Shown here: piece by piece, positions 12,097 to 20,380 of the stretch
Numbering within the stretch: the first letter of the stretch is position 1
Layout of the letters: each line of letters opens with the position of its first letter
Position numbers and translations under genes: made by a program
DNA from: Micavibrio aeruginosavorus
GTDB lineage: Bacteria; Pseudomonadota; Alphaproteobacteria; Micavibrionales; Micavibrionaceae
Direction: 5' to 3'
Assembly: GCA_003241475.1 (NCBI GenBank)
Contig: QFQB01000025.1
Coordinates: forward strand, 1-22,268
Length of the DNA: 22,268 nt
The notes under the pieces: generated by a model
What the model was told of the DNA's origin: nothing
Databases searched by the model: none
The model's input: the letters and a program-made list of their open reading frames with translations, nothing else

Positions 12097-14319
12097 CTAC
12101 GGCGCCAGTGCGGATAAAATATTCGCATAGTCATCCGTCCACGGACGGCTGATTTCGTCTGCCTTGGGCGGTAGCCATCCGTCATCTTCCATAAATTTCG
12201 CGATTGTCTTTTCATTCCTCGCCAGAACGGCGAATTGCGATGTTGTGTAAAGTGCGCTGATATCGCCTTTTTCCCGTTTGGGCGAATAGTATTTAAAGTA
12301 AATGACAAGGCCGAGGTCTTTGGCGATGCCGGTCAGGACGGGGCGAAGGTCGAAATAGCGGTTGGAAATATTCATGGCGATGATGCCGTTGGGCGCCAGT
12401 TTTTGCATGTAGGTCATAAAGGCTTCTTTGGTCATCACGTGGACCGGAATATTGTCCGAACTGAAGGTGTCGATGAAAATCAGATCGTAGGAATTATCGG
12501 TGGCATTCCGGATTTTCAGCCGTGCATCGCCCAGGATGATTTTATAGGGGCTACCGCAACCCGACAGGTAGGAGAAATACTTGTCATTCTGGGCGACATC
12601 CGCGATGTCGGAATCTATTTCATAGAAATCGAATTCCCGTCCCGATGCCTTGTAGCAGGCAATGCTTCCGACGCCGAGCCCGAGGGCGGCGATTTTCTGT
12701 CCGCCGCGGCGCATACGCTCATCCATATAGCGGAATACGTCGCCCGTCGGACCGGGGCGATTGTAATACGCAACGGGAACATTTTTGAACGCATCGTCCT
12801 GCGATTGCGCGCCGTGGATGGTTGTGCCGTGATAGAGGAAATTCTTATCGTCGTTGGAAAAGACTTTAACCACGCCGAAATAGTTTCGTTTCAGCAAAAC
12901 CAGCTTTTTATTGCTGTTCCACAAGGTCGGCTGAAGTAGCAGAAGCGCCGTTAGAACTGTAATCGCAAAGGCGGCGCGGTTCTGCGCCATCACGAACAAA
13001 TAGACGACGATGGAAACAACGCCCATGGTTTGTAAAAACTGTACTTTAGCAAAGAAGGTAACAAAGCACAGGACAATCCCCACAAGGATGGCAAAGCCGT
13101 CGATAATCAGGATGTTTTTCTTGCGCTCAGGATCTTCGAGCGCGTTAAAGCTTGTCTTGATACGCGGCGTATTCGCGCTCGCGGCCCAGATTACAAAGCC
13201 GACCATGGCAAGCGTCAGGGGGTATTCGAGCGGGACCAGAAAGATCAACGGCGCAATCAGAGCATTGAAAATGCCGCCCAGCACGCCGCCGACCGAGATC
13301 AAAAGGAAATATTCTGTTAGGTGGGAAACGGAGGGTTTCAACTTCGCCAATTCGCCGTGGCAGAGTTGCGCACATAGGAAAAACGCCGCCAGATGCACGA
13401 TAATGGCAAACACATGAATAGATACAATTGCACCAAGCGTAATGACGGCGACAACCAGACAAAGCGCATAGACGGTCAATTCGCGCGCCATGGCAACGTC
13501 GATCATAGGCTTTTTCGAAAAGGCGATAATGAACGTCAAAAGATAGAGCGTGAGCGGCACGATCCAGAAAAATGGCACCGAAGCAATATCGGTCGTGATG
13601 GCGGTCGTCACGCCGAGCATCAGGCTGGAGGGGATAAACGAGAGCGCGATCCAGACAAGGCGATTGCAGGCTGTAACGGGCTGATAATCGGAATCCAGCG
13701 GCTGCGATGGTTTGACTCCGCGCCGGATCAACCAGCCACACAATGCCGTGAGTGCTATCAAAGCGACATAGCCGCCGAACCAGATCATCGTTTGCTGGCT
13801 GACAGTAAACAATGGTTCTGCGATCAGGGGATATCCAAGAAGCGCGATCATGCTTCCCGCGTTGCTGACGGCATAAAGGAAATAGGGATCGCTTGCATCC
13901 TCGTGGCCGCTTGCCGCGAACCATGACTGGAACAATGGTGCGGACGCGGCTAGAACGAAAAACGGCCCGCCGATGCAGGTCAGCATGATTCCCAGCTGCC
14001 ACAGCGCCTGCCCGCCTTCTTCTGGCGGGGCAAGGTTCGCAGGCAAAGCCAGCGGTAGCACCATCGTAAACAGCGCGAGCAAGCCCAGATGCAGGTATAT
14101 CTGGCTGTGGAGCGACAGATATTTCGAAATCCCGTGCGCGTAGGCGTATCCGGCCAGCAGTATCGCCTGAAAAAACACCATCGCCGTATTCCAGACGGAC
14201 GGGCTTCCCCCCAGCATGGGAAGCAACATCTTGCTGACCATCGGCTGGACGGAGAATATGAGATAGGCGCTTGTAAACAATGTTGCCGCGAAAACGGGCA
14301 GGAGGGGGCTTCGTTTCAT
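12097..14319 (-). CDS. Polytopic membrane protein fused to a spermidine-synthase-like domain
   Basis: The product (740 aa) has two parts. Residues 1 to about 440 hold many hydrophobic segments in an MFS-like arrangement, including the family's SVQPMVSKMLLPMLGGSPSVWNTAMVFFQ start. The rest, after a linker, is a Rossmann domain of the spermidine-synthase type: a glycine loop LGLGVGSIACY, an acidic strand end FYEIDSDI, a second acidic site IILGDARLKI, and DLIFIDTFSSDNIPVHVMT. Fused proteins of this kind are common in bacteria and usually annotated as fused MFS/spermidine synthase; an aminopropyltransferase role has generally not been shown. I chose the Met at 14319 because MKRSPLLPVFAATLF starts the first membrane segment; the frame runs on to 14364. 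Its Shine-Dalgarno is poor. It is divergent from the SUF regulator, with 129 bases between. Confidence 0.85.
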   Translation of the reverse strand: MKRSPLLPVFAATLFTSAYLIFSVQPMVSKMLLPMLGGSPSVWNTAMVFFQAILLAGYAYAHGISKYLSLHSQIYLHLGLLALFTMVLPLALPANLAPPEEGGQALWQLGIMLTCIGGPFFVLAASAPLFQSWFAASGHEDASDPYFLYAVSNAGSMIALLGYPLIAEPLFTVSQQTMIWFGGYVALIALTALCGWLIRRGVKPSQPLDSDYQPVTACNRLVWIALSFIPSSLMLGVTTAITTDIASVPFFWIVPLTLYLLTFIIAFSKKPMIDVAMARELTVYALCLVVAVITLGAIVSIHVFAIIVHLAAFFLCAQLCHGELAKLKPSVSHLTEYFLLISVGGVLGGIFNALIAPLIFLVPLEYPLTLAMVGFVIWAASANTPRIKTSFNALEDPERKKNILIIDGFAILVGIVLCFVTFFAKVQFLQTMGVVSIVVYLFVMAQNRAAFAITVLTALLLLQPTLWNSNKKLVLLKRNYFGVVKVFSNDDKNFLYHGTTIHGAQSQDDAFKNVPVAYYNRPGPTGDVFRYMDERMRRGGQKIAALGLGVGSIACYKASGREFDFYEIDSDIADVAQNDKYFSYLSGCGSPYKIILGDARLKIRNATDNSYDLIFIDTFSSDNIPVHVMTKEAFMTYMQKLAPNGIIAMNISNRYFDLRPVLTGIAKDLGLVIYFKYYSPKREKGDISALYTTSQFAVLARNEKTIAKFMEDDGWLPPKADEISRPWTDDYANILSALAP

Positions 14320-14338
14320 GACCGTTACGGTAGCATGA

Positions 14339-14365
14339 TTTGCGCATCCGCCAGAGGGGCGCAAA
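14339..14365. promoter_or_regulatory. Dyad TTTGCGC-N13-GCGCAAA between divergent genes
   Basis: Perfect 7-bp arms (14339-14345 and 14359-14365) lie upstream of both the membrane fusion gene and the SUF regulator gene. The size fits an operator for a dimeric regulator. No identity is assigned. Confidence 0.35.
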
Positions 14366-14405
14366 AGGACATTCCCCTTGAAATATCGGGCAAATCATGA
14401 CATTT

Positions 14406-14430
14406 AATTGGTACGCACGCGGTGCTAATT
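14406..14430. promoter_or_regulatory. Imperfect dyad in the SUF operon promoter region
   Basis: AATT (14406-14409) and AATT (14427-14430) flank a partly symmetric, GC-rich centre, giving a 25-base element of the size bound by Rrf2 regulators such as IscR. It overlaps a weak promoter (TTTAAT, 17 bases, TAATTT at 14426-14431). It is a candidate autoregulatory site. Confidence 0.3.
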
Positions 14431-14448
14431 TCTAAGCGATTGAAATAT

Positions 14449-14868
14449 ATGATAAAACTTTCAAAATTAACGGATTATGCAGTTGTTATCCTCGCCGAAA
14501 TGGCGCGGGACGAAGGGCGTTTGCTTACCGCATCGGGTCTGTCGTCCAAAACCGGCTTGCCGGAACCGACTGTAGCCAAGGTTTTGAAACTGTTGACGCG
14601 CGGCGGGCAAATAGAATCCGCGCGCGGCATCAACGGCGGATACAAGCTCGCACGTCTGCCGGGCGATATTTCCATGGCATCCGTCATCACCGCGCTCGAA
14701 GGGCCGGTCATGCTGACATCCTGCGTGGACGGTAGCGAGGATTGTTGCAATCATTCGATCAACTGCGCGTTGAAGGGCAAATGGAATCCCGTCAACGCCG
14801 CTATGCAAAAGGCGCTTGAAGAGGTCACCCTTGCACAGATGATCGCGGATCATGAGGTGCGCGCATGA
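14449..14868 (+). CDS. Rrf2-family SUF operon regulator (IscR/SufR-like)
   Basis: The product (139 aa) has an Rrf2 winged helix (MIKLSKLTDYAVVILAEMA, then LPEPTVAKVLKLL and ARGINGGYKLAR) and the Fe-S ligand region SCVDGSEDCCNHSINCALKGKW with Cys92, 99, 100 and 106. This is very close to the three-Cys [2Fe-2S] site of IscR (92, 98, 104). It matches the SUF-associated Rrf2 regulator found at the head of alphaproteobacterial suf operons. The known family role is to sense cluster supply and repress or activate suf genes. The start ATG at 14449 lacks a clear ribosome binding site; GTG 14422 is an in-frame alternative. The stop overlaps sufB (ATGA), so the regulator is coupled to the operon and probably autoregulated. 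Confidence 0.92.
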   Translation: MIKLSKLTDYAVVILAEMARDEGRLLTASGLSSKTGLPEPTVAKVLKLLTRGGQIESARGINGGYKLARLPGDISMASVITALEGPVMLTSCVDGSEDCCNHSINCALKGKWNPVNAAMQKALEEVTLAQMIADHEVRA

Positions 14869-16334
14869 GTAGCATCGATCTGGAGACGATTGAAGCCGTC
14901 AAGAGTTTGAACAAATACGAAGCCGGTTTCGAAACCCACATCGAAATGGAATATGCTCCCAAAGGGCTGAACGAAGAGATTGTTGCGTTGATCTCCAAGA
15001 AGAAGAACGAGCCGCAATGGTTGCTCGACTGGCGCTTGAAAGCCTTCCGCCACTGGCAGACGATGGACGAGCCGAAATGGGCCAAGCTCGATGTGCCGGA
15101 AATAGATTATCAGGATGCGTATTACTATGCCGCGCCCAAGGATATGAAAAAAATCAAGTCTTTGGACGAGGTCGATCCGCGCATCCTTGAAACTTACAAA
15201 AAGCTCGGCATTCCGCTCAAAGAGCAAGAAGTTTTGCTGGGCGTCGAGGGCGCGCCGCAAGTTGCGGTCGATGCCGTATTTGATTCCGTATCTGTAGGAA
15301 CAACCTTCCGCAAGAAGCTCTCCGAAGCGGGCGTAATTTTCTGCTCGATCTCTGAAGCGGTGGTAGAGCATCCAGACCTCGTTCAAAAATATCTCGGCTC
15401 TGTCGTGCCGTTCGCCGACAACAAGCATGCGTGCCTGAATTCCGCCGTCTTTACGGACGGCTCGTTCGTCTATATTCCGCCGGGCGTTCGCTGCCCGATG
15501 GAGCTTTCGACCTATTTCCGCATGAATGCCCGCAATACGGGGCAATTTGAACGCACGCTCATCATCGCCGACAAAGGCGCGTACGTGTCGTACCTCGAAG
15601 GATGCACCGCGCCGATGCGCGATGAAAACCAGATGCACGCCGCCGTGGTCGAGCTGATAGCCCATGAGGACGCCGAGATTAAATATTCCACCGTCCAGAA
15701 CTGGTATCCCGGCGATGAAGACGGCAAGGGCGGTATCTATAATTTCGTGACCAAGCGCGGAATTTGCGAAGGGCGCAATTCCAAGATTTCATGGACGCAG
15801 GTCGAAACCGGATCGGCCATCACGTGGAAATATCCGTCCTGCATTCTGAAGGGGGACAATTCCCAAGGCGAGTTTTATTCCGTCGCCATCACGAACAACC
15901 ACCAGCAGGCCGATACCGGCACGAAGATGATCCATCTGGGCGCGAACACGAAATCGCGCATTATCGCCAAAACCATTTCGGCAGGAAAATCAGATTCCAC
16001 CTACCGCGGCATGGTCAAGATCATGGGCGGCGCGGAAGGCGCGCGCAATTTCACGCAGTGCGATTCTCTTCTGATCGGCGATCAATGCGGGGCGCACACG
16101 GTGCCGTACATCGAAAGCAAGAACAAATCCGCGCGTCTCGAACATGAAGCCACCACCTCGAAAATTTCCGAAGATCAGGTTTTCTATTGCCAGCAGCGCG
16201 GCATTTCACAAGAAGAAGCCATCGCTCTGATCGTCAACGGATTCGTGCGCGACGTGCTCCAGCAGCTACCGATGGAATTCGCCGTGGAGGCGCAAAAGCT
16301 GGTCGGCATTTCGCTCGAGGGGAGCGTGGGTTGA
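14865..16334 (+). CDS. sufB: Fe-S cluster scaffold protein SufB
   Basis: The product (489 aa) is the core scaffold of the SufBCD complex, on which Fe-S clusters are built in the cytosol. The C-terminal half is diagnostic: CGAHTVPYIESKNKSARLEH, HEATTSKISEDQVFYCQQRG and LIVNGFVRDVLQQLPMEFA, ending in LEGSVG. Cys408 in DQCGAHT corresponds to the conserved persulfide/cluster Cys405 of E. coli SufB. The beta-helix centre includes YIPPGVRCPMELSTYFR and EGCTAPM. Length is normal (about 480-500). It overlaps the regulator upstream by 4 bases and the next gene downstream by 1 base. Confidence 0.98.
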   Translation: MSSIDLETIEAVKSLNKYEAGFETHIEMEYAPKGLNEEIVALISKKKNEPQWLLDWRLKAFRHWQTMDEPKWAKLDVPEIDYQDAYYYAAPKDMKKIKSLDEVDPRILETYKKLGIPLKEQEVLLGVEGAPQVAVDAVFDSVSVGTTFRKKLSEAGVIFCSISEAVVEHPDLVQKYLGSVVPFADNKHACLNSAVFTDGSFVYIPPGVRCPMELSTYFRMNARNTGQFERTLIIADKGAYVSYLEGCTAPMRDENQMHAAVVELIAHEDAEIKYSTVQNWYPGDEDGKGGIYNFVTKRGICEGRNSKISWTQVETGSAITWKYPSCILKGDNSQGEFYSVAITNNHQQADTGTKMIHLGANTKSRIIAKTISAGKSDSTYRGMVKIMGGAEGARNFTQCDSLLIGDQCGAHTVPYIESKNKSARLEHEATTSKISEDQVFYCQQRGISQEEAIALIVNGFVRDVLQQLPMEFAVEAQKLVGISLEGSVG

Positions 16335-16717
16335 TGCAGCTGCCCGAACAAAAATACCCCGACAACAAATTCAAATTCGTCGATACTGATCTCCTCGGCG
16401 AAAAACAGAATGCGCGCGCCTTTCGCGGCGCGGCGTACTCTATCGGCATCGGCGCCGGGTTTTTGATTCTTTCGCCGTTTTTGCCCAAATTCGAAGGACA
16501 ACCGCAGATTAATCAGATGGTAGATCTGATATTCGTCATGGCGATCTGGATGGTAGCCTACGCGGCGGTTGTAATTTTCACCTATCTGAAAAGCCGCAAA
16601 AGCATGAAATACGTGCTGTTCATGCTTAACTGGTTTCTAATTCCTACGTTCGGCTTGTGGTTTATTTTGCGCGTGATGGATATTTTTTCCAACATGCCGC
16701 CGGAGTTGCAAAAATAA
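16334..16717 (+). CDS. Three-segment membrane protein inside the suf operon, unknown function
   Basis: I do not recognise this 127-aa protein. A polar N-terminus (1-32; MQLPEQKYPDNKFKFVDTD) is followed by three hydrophobic segments (about 34-51, 62-84 and 91-115) and a short tail. It has no Cys or His cluster that would suggest cluster binding. Its ATG overlaps the sufB stop (TGATG) and its stop overlaps the next start (TAATG), so it is translated as part of the operon. Membrane proteins are not part of the standard SUF machinery. It might anchor the machinery or do something unrelated; nothing in the sequence decides this. Confidence 0.8.
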   Translation: MQLPEQKYPDNKFKFVDTDLLGEKQNARAFRGAAYSIGIGAGFLILSPFLPKFEGQPQINQMVDLIFVMAIWMVAYAAVVIFTYLKSRKSMKYVLFMLNWFLIPTFGLWFILRVMDIFSNMPPELQK

Positions 16718-16983
16718 TGGAACAACTTTTGGCCAAACTCGACACGCTGATTGAACTTCACAAACGCAACGACGATATGTGGGTTGATCATTTTGAAGCC
16801 AGCCGCGACAAAATTCTAAAGGACGTGGCCTTCGGTTGCGAGTACCTCGTCATGGCGTGGCACGGCATCGGCGGGTACGATGATGAACGGATTTTCGACA
16901 ACAACGAGGATGAGGCGCTCCGCAAGGCGATCCATCCCGAACTTTACCAAATGGCAATAGAGATTAGAAATGATGCAAATTAA
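16717..16983 (+). CDS. Small acidic soluble protein inside the suf operon, unknown function
   Basis: I do not recognise this 88-aa protein. It begins with an amphipathic helix (MEQLLAKLDTLIELHKRND), carries a central hydrophobic patch FGCEYLVMAWHGIGG, and has an acidic stretch DDERIFDNNEDEA. It contains one Cys (40) and a few His but no clear metal motif. Both ends overlap neighbours: 1 base with the membrane protein before it and 14 bases with sufC after it, so its reading frame is under selection together with the operon. A role as partner of the preceding membrane protein is a guess. Confidence 0.75.
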   Translation: MEQLLAKLDTLIELHKRNDDMWVDHFEASRDKILKDVAFGCEYLVMAWHGIGGYDDERIFDNNEDEALRKAIHPELYQMAIEIRNDAN

Positions 16984-17719
16984 AAACCTGAAAGCCGAAA
17001 TCGACGGCAAGGAAATCCTCAAAGGTCTTAACCTGACGCTGGAGCCGGGCAAGGTTTACGCGATCATGGGGCCGAACGGCGCGGGAAAATCCACGCTGTC
17101 TTACGTTCTGGCGGGCCGCAACGACTACGAAGTCACAGACGGCGATATCGAACTTGATGGCGAGAGCATCATGGAGATGTCGCCTGAAGAGCGCGCGGCC
17201 AAAGGCTTGTTCCTTGCATTCCAATATCCGGTTGAAATTCCGGGCGTGCAGATGACGACGTTCATGAAAACGGCCCTTAATTCCGTCCTCAAGGCGCGCG
17301 GCGAAAAGGAACTGGATGCCATCGACTTTCTTAAATTGATGAAAACCAAATGCAAGGAACTCGGCATTTCCGACGAAATGATGAAGCGCGCCGTCAATGT
17401 TGGTTTTTCCGGTGGCGAGAAAAAGCGAAATGAAGTTTTGCAGATGGCGATGCTGGCGCCGAAAGTCTGTGTGCTCGATGAAACCGATTCAGGCCTTGAT
17501 ATCGACGCGCTGAAAATCGTTGCCGACGGCGTCAACAGAATGCGCGGCGGAGATCGTTCATTCCTTGTCATTACGCACTATCAACGCTTGCTTGATTACA
17601 TCAAACCAGATGTCGTCCATGTTCTGGCAGGCGGCAAGATCGTAAAAACCGGCGGGCCGGAACTAGCGCTCGAATTGGAAAAGAGCGGCTACGCCGGAAT
17701 TACAGGAGCCGCTGCATAA
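16970..17719 (+). CDS. sufC: SufC ATPase of the Fe-S assembly complex
   Basis: The product (249 aa) is the ABC-type ATPase of SufBCD. The Walker A motif GPNGAGKST contains Lys40; the signature is GFSGGEKKRNEVLQMA; Walker B and D-loop read VCVLDETDSGLDIDALK; and the switch His is in ITHYQRLLDYI. The segment LFLAFQYPVEIPGV is specific to SufC. No membrane domain is fused. Start 16970 or 16973 (adjacent Met codons). It overlaps the preceding small gene by 14 bases and sufD by one base (TAATG). Confidence 0.98.
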   Translation: MMQIKNLKAEIDGKEILKGLNLTLEPGKVYAIMGPNGAGKSTLSYVLAGRNDYEVTDGDIELDGESIMEMSPEERAAKGLFLAFQYPVEIPGVQMTTFMKTALNSVLKARGEKELDAIDFLKLMKTKCKELGISDEMMKRAVNVGFSGGEKKRNEVLQMAMLAPKVCVLDETDSGLDIDALKIVADGVNRMRGGDRSFLVITHYQRLLDYIKPDVVHVLAGGKIVKTGGPELALELEKSGYAGITGAAA

Positions 17720-18741
17720 TGGCTTTGCCGCTCGATACAATTCCAACGCCCAAATCCGAACGGTGGAAATACACCAATCTGCCGCGCGTTCTCAAGAAGC
17801 TGGATTTGAAGCCCGCCAGTCTTGGCTGGGGTAGAAACGTCGTCATTTTGGAGCCAAGCGCGCCCGGCACCGCGCAATATCGCGATACGGATCTTTGGAA
17901 TCTGAATACGGATCATGTCAGCGACATTCAATTCCTGTCCGGCGACGGCGAAATTGATGTCGTTGCCAAAGACGGCCAGTGGCTTTCGCCGCGCATCGTG
18001 ATCGATATCAAGGACAACCAGAACGTTACTGTAATAGAGCGCCAGAACGGAACCGGAAGCTATTGGAAAAACACGGTTGTTCAAATCCGCATCGGCAACA
18101 ATACGACCTTGCGTCATTACAGATTGTTCGATGAGGCGGAAAAGGGTGTTTCCACGGTATTTACCCATGTGCAGATCGGCCGCGATTCAACCTATGAGGC
18201 ATTTAGTCTGATTGAAGGTGCAGGCTTTATCCGCAACCAGACGCACGGGCAATTACAAGGCACGAACGCACATTGCTGGATGAACGGAATCAATCTTTTA
18301 TCCGGCGAACAACATGCTGATACCACGATCACGATCGAGCATCAGCAACCGTACTGCACATCGAAGCAGACGTTTAAATCCGTTTTGACGGACAAATCGC
18401 ACGGCGTCTTTCAGGGCAAGGTGCATGTTCACCAGATCGCTCAGAAAACCGATGGATACCAGCTTTCGAATGCGCTGATCCTGTCGCCGCAGGCGGAGAT
18501 GGACACCAAGCCCGAACTGGAAATCTACGCCGACGATGTCAAATGCAGCCACGGCGCGACAACGGGCAAGCTCGACGAAGAGCCGCTGTTCTACATGCGC
18601 GCGCGCGGCATTCCCGAAAAACAGGCGCGCGGCTTACTGATCCAGTCGTTTTGCGCACAAGCACTCGAGGGCGTCAGCGACGAGGCAATGCGCGAAACAC
18701 TGGCCGTAAAGGTAGAACAATGGCTGTCCTCCAGGATATAG
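17719..18741 (+). CDS. sufD: SufD subunit of the Fe-S assembly complex
   Basis: The product (340 aa) is the SufB paralogue that pairs with SufB and SufC. The N-terminal PKSERWKYTNLPRVLK motif is typical, and the C-terminal VKCSHGATTGKLDEEPLFYM segment contains His278, the equivalent of E. coli SufD His360, implicated in cluster formation at the SufB-SufD interface. RARGIPEKQARGLLIQSF follows as expected. It is shorter than E. coli SufD (423 aa), mostly in the N-terminal part, but within the range of alphaproteobacterial forms. The ATG overlaps the sufC stop, and the 3' end overlaps sufS by 22 bases. Confidence 0.96.
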   Translation: MALPLDTIPTPKSERWKYTNLPRVLKKLDLKPASLGWGRNVVILEPSAPGTAQYRDTDLWNLNTDHVSDIQFLSGDGEIDVVAKDGQWLSPRIVIDIKDNQNVTVIERQNGTGSYWKNTVVQIRIGNNTTLRHYRLFDEAEKGVSTVFTHVQIGRDSTYEAFSLIEGAGFIRNQTHGQLQGTNAHCWMNGINLLSGEQHADTTITIEHQQPYCTSKQTFKSVLTDKSHGVFQGKVHVHQIAQKTDGYQLSNALILSPQAEMDTKPELEIYADDVKCSHGATTGKLDEEPLFYMRARGIPEKQARGLLIQSFCAQALEGVSDEAMRETLAVKVEQWLSSRI

Positions 18742-19952
18742 GCTACTGCCGCGAGGATTTCCCCATTCTTGCCGAACCGATGAACGGCAAGCCGCTCGCG
18801 TATCTTGATACGGCGTCTTCGGCGCAAAAGCCGTCCGCCGTCATTGAAAAAATATACGATACGATGAGCCATTATTACGCGAACATTCATCGCGGCCTGT
18901 ATTTTTTGTCGCAAACCGCAACGCAGGAATATGAAGCGGTGCGCGGCAAGGTGAAGGATTTCATCAACGCGCCCAGCGAGCATGAAGTTGTTTTTACCCG
19001 CAACAGCACGGAAGCCATCAACCTTGTTGCGCAAAGCTGGGGCGCAATAAACCTGCAGAGCGGCGATGACGTCATTCTGACCGCTATGGAGCATCACGCC
19101 AACATCGTGCCGTGGCAGCTGCTGCAGGATAAAATCGGTTTTTCCATTTCCGTCGCGCCTGTGCTGCCCGACGGCACGCTTGATCTTGATGCCTACAAAG
19201 AGCTTGTTTCGCCGAAAACGAAATTCATCGGCATCGTGCATATTTCCAACGCGCTCGGCACGATCAATCCGGTTGAGCACATGATAGGCATCGCGCGCGG
19301 AATTAATCCTGACGTAAAAATCCTGATCGATGCCTCGCAAAGCGTGGTTCATGGCCATGTCGATGTGCAGGCGATGGATTGCGATTTCCTGACCTTCACA
19401 GGGCATAAGCTTTACGGCCCGACGGGGTCGGGCGTTTTGTGGGGACGCGAAGAAATTCTTAATGCTATGCGTCCGTATCAAGGCGGCGGCGATATGATCG
19501 AGCGCGTATCTTTTTCCGGTACGACCTACAAAAAAGCGCCTGCAAGGTTTGAAGCGGGAACGCCGGCCTTCGTCGATGTAATCGGCCTAGGCGCGGCCAT
19601 CGATTACGTGCGCACGATCGGGCAGGACAATATCGCCGCGCATGAAAAGGAATTGCTCGATTACGCCATGCAGGGGCTGGCCCGCATCGACGGGCTGACG
19701 TTTTACGGCGCAACCCAGGACAAGGCAGCCATTCTTTCGTTCACCGCCAACTGGGCGCAATCGTCGGATATTGCGATGATACTGGACAAGCAGGGCGTGG
19801 CCGTGCGGGCGGGCCATCATTGCTGCATGCCTCTCATGGAAAGTCTGGGAATCGACGGAACAATCCGCGCTTCCATTGGACTTTACACCAACCGGAACGA
19901 TATTGATTCATTGGTACAGGGCCTCAGGAAGGCCAAGGAAATGCTGTCATGA
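18720..19952 (+). CDS. sufS: Cysteine desulfurase SufS (group II)
   Basis: The product (410 aa) is the PLP enzyme that takes sulfur from L-cysteine for cluster assembly. Visible features are YLDTASSAQKP, RNSTEAINLVA, the PLP Lys230 in FTGHKLYGPTGSGVLWG, and the active Cys368 in RAGHHCCMPLM, where the family usually has RAGHHCAQPLM. A second Cys (369) follows directly, which is uncommon. Length is typical. AAGG precedes ATG 18720; the frame is open to 18543 but that part lies inside sufD. SufS normally needs SufE or SufU as a sulfur acceptor, and neither is present in this operon. Confidence 0.97.
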   Translation: MAVLQDIGYCREDFPILAEPMNGKPLAYLDTASSAQKPSAVIEKIYDTMSHYYANIHRGLYFLSQTATQEYEAVRGKVKDFINAPSEHEVVFTRNSTEAINLVAQSWGAINLQSGDDVILTAMEHHANIVPWQLLQDKIGFSISVAPVLPDGTLDLDAYKELVSPKTKFIGIVHISNALGTINPVEHMIGIARGINPDVKILIDASQSVVHGHVDVQAMDCDFLTFTGHKLYGPTGSGVLWGREEILNAMRPYQGGGDMIERVSFSGTTYKKAPARFEAGTPAFVDVIGLGAAIDYVRTIGQDNIAAHEKELLDYAMQGLARIDGLTFYGATQDKAAILSFTANWAQSSDIAMILDKQGVAVRAGHHCCMPLMESLGIDGTIRASIGLYTNRNDIDSLVQGLRKAKEMLS

Positions 19953-20371
19953 CCAAGTTTGAACAAGTGGCCGACGAAGAAATGGTCAAAAACGCCGTGG
20001 GCGACGATTTCGATGAGATGGCCGAGCCGCCGGAAGTCGAACTGGCCGACCATCCGCTTGCCCGCGCGGCGCGCGACGCGCTTCGCCATGTGTTCGATCC
20101 GGAAATTCCGGTCAATATTTACGAACTCGGCCTGATTTATAAAATCGATGTGATGCCGACGGATGTGGAAGGTAAATCCGACATCTATGTCGAAATGACG
20201 CTGACATCGCCCGCATGTCCGGTAGCGCAGGAAATGCCCGCATGGGTGCAGGGCGCGATCTTCCCGCTGGAAGGCGTGCGCAATGTCGATGTCGATATCG
20301 TCTGGGACCCGAGTTGGGACCCGTCGAAAATGGCCGAGACCGCTAAGCTCCAGTTAAACATGTTCGTGTAG
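19949..20371 (+). CDS. sufT: SUF-associated DUF59/MIP18 protein (SufT-like)
   Basis: The product (140 aa) has an acidic N-terminal extension (1-35) and a DUF59 domain: ALRHVFDPEIPVNIYELGLIYKID, MTLTSPACPVAQEMP with the conserved Cys, and VDIVWDPSWDPSKMAETAKLQLNM. Proteins of this type are found in suf operons and help with Fe-S cluster maturation or delivery; the exact step is not settled. The start overlaps the sufS stop (ATGA). The gene precedes sufA by 9 bases. Confidence 0.93.
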   Translation: MTKFEQVADEEMVKNAVGDDFDEMAEPPEVELADHPLARAARDALRHVFDPEIPVNIYELGLIYKIDVMPTDVEGKSDIYVEMTLTSPACPVAQEMPAWVQGAIFPLEGVRNVDVDIVWDPSWDPSKMAETAKLQLNMFV

Positions 20372-20380
20372 GATAAAGCC

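Noticed and set aside
14355..14378. AGGGG / CCCCT inverted repeat upstream of the SUF regulator
   Set aside because: Only 5 bp with a 14-nt loop, which is within chance expectation.
13145..14398. A 417-codon minus-strand frame
   Set aside because: It is a second frame of the membrane/spermidine-synthase fusion gene with Arg/Cys-rich, unstructured translation.
14850..15665. A 271-codon minus-strand frame antisense to sufB
   Set aside because: It mirrors conserved sufB codons; there is no ribosome binding site and no recognisable domain.
18591..19481. A 296-codon minus-strand frame antisense to sufD/sufS
   Set aside because: It is a shadow of the sufS coding frame.
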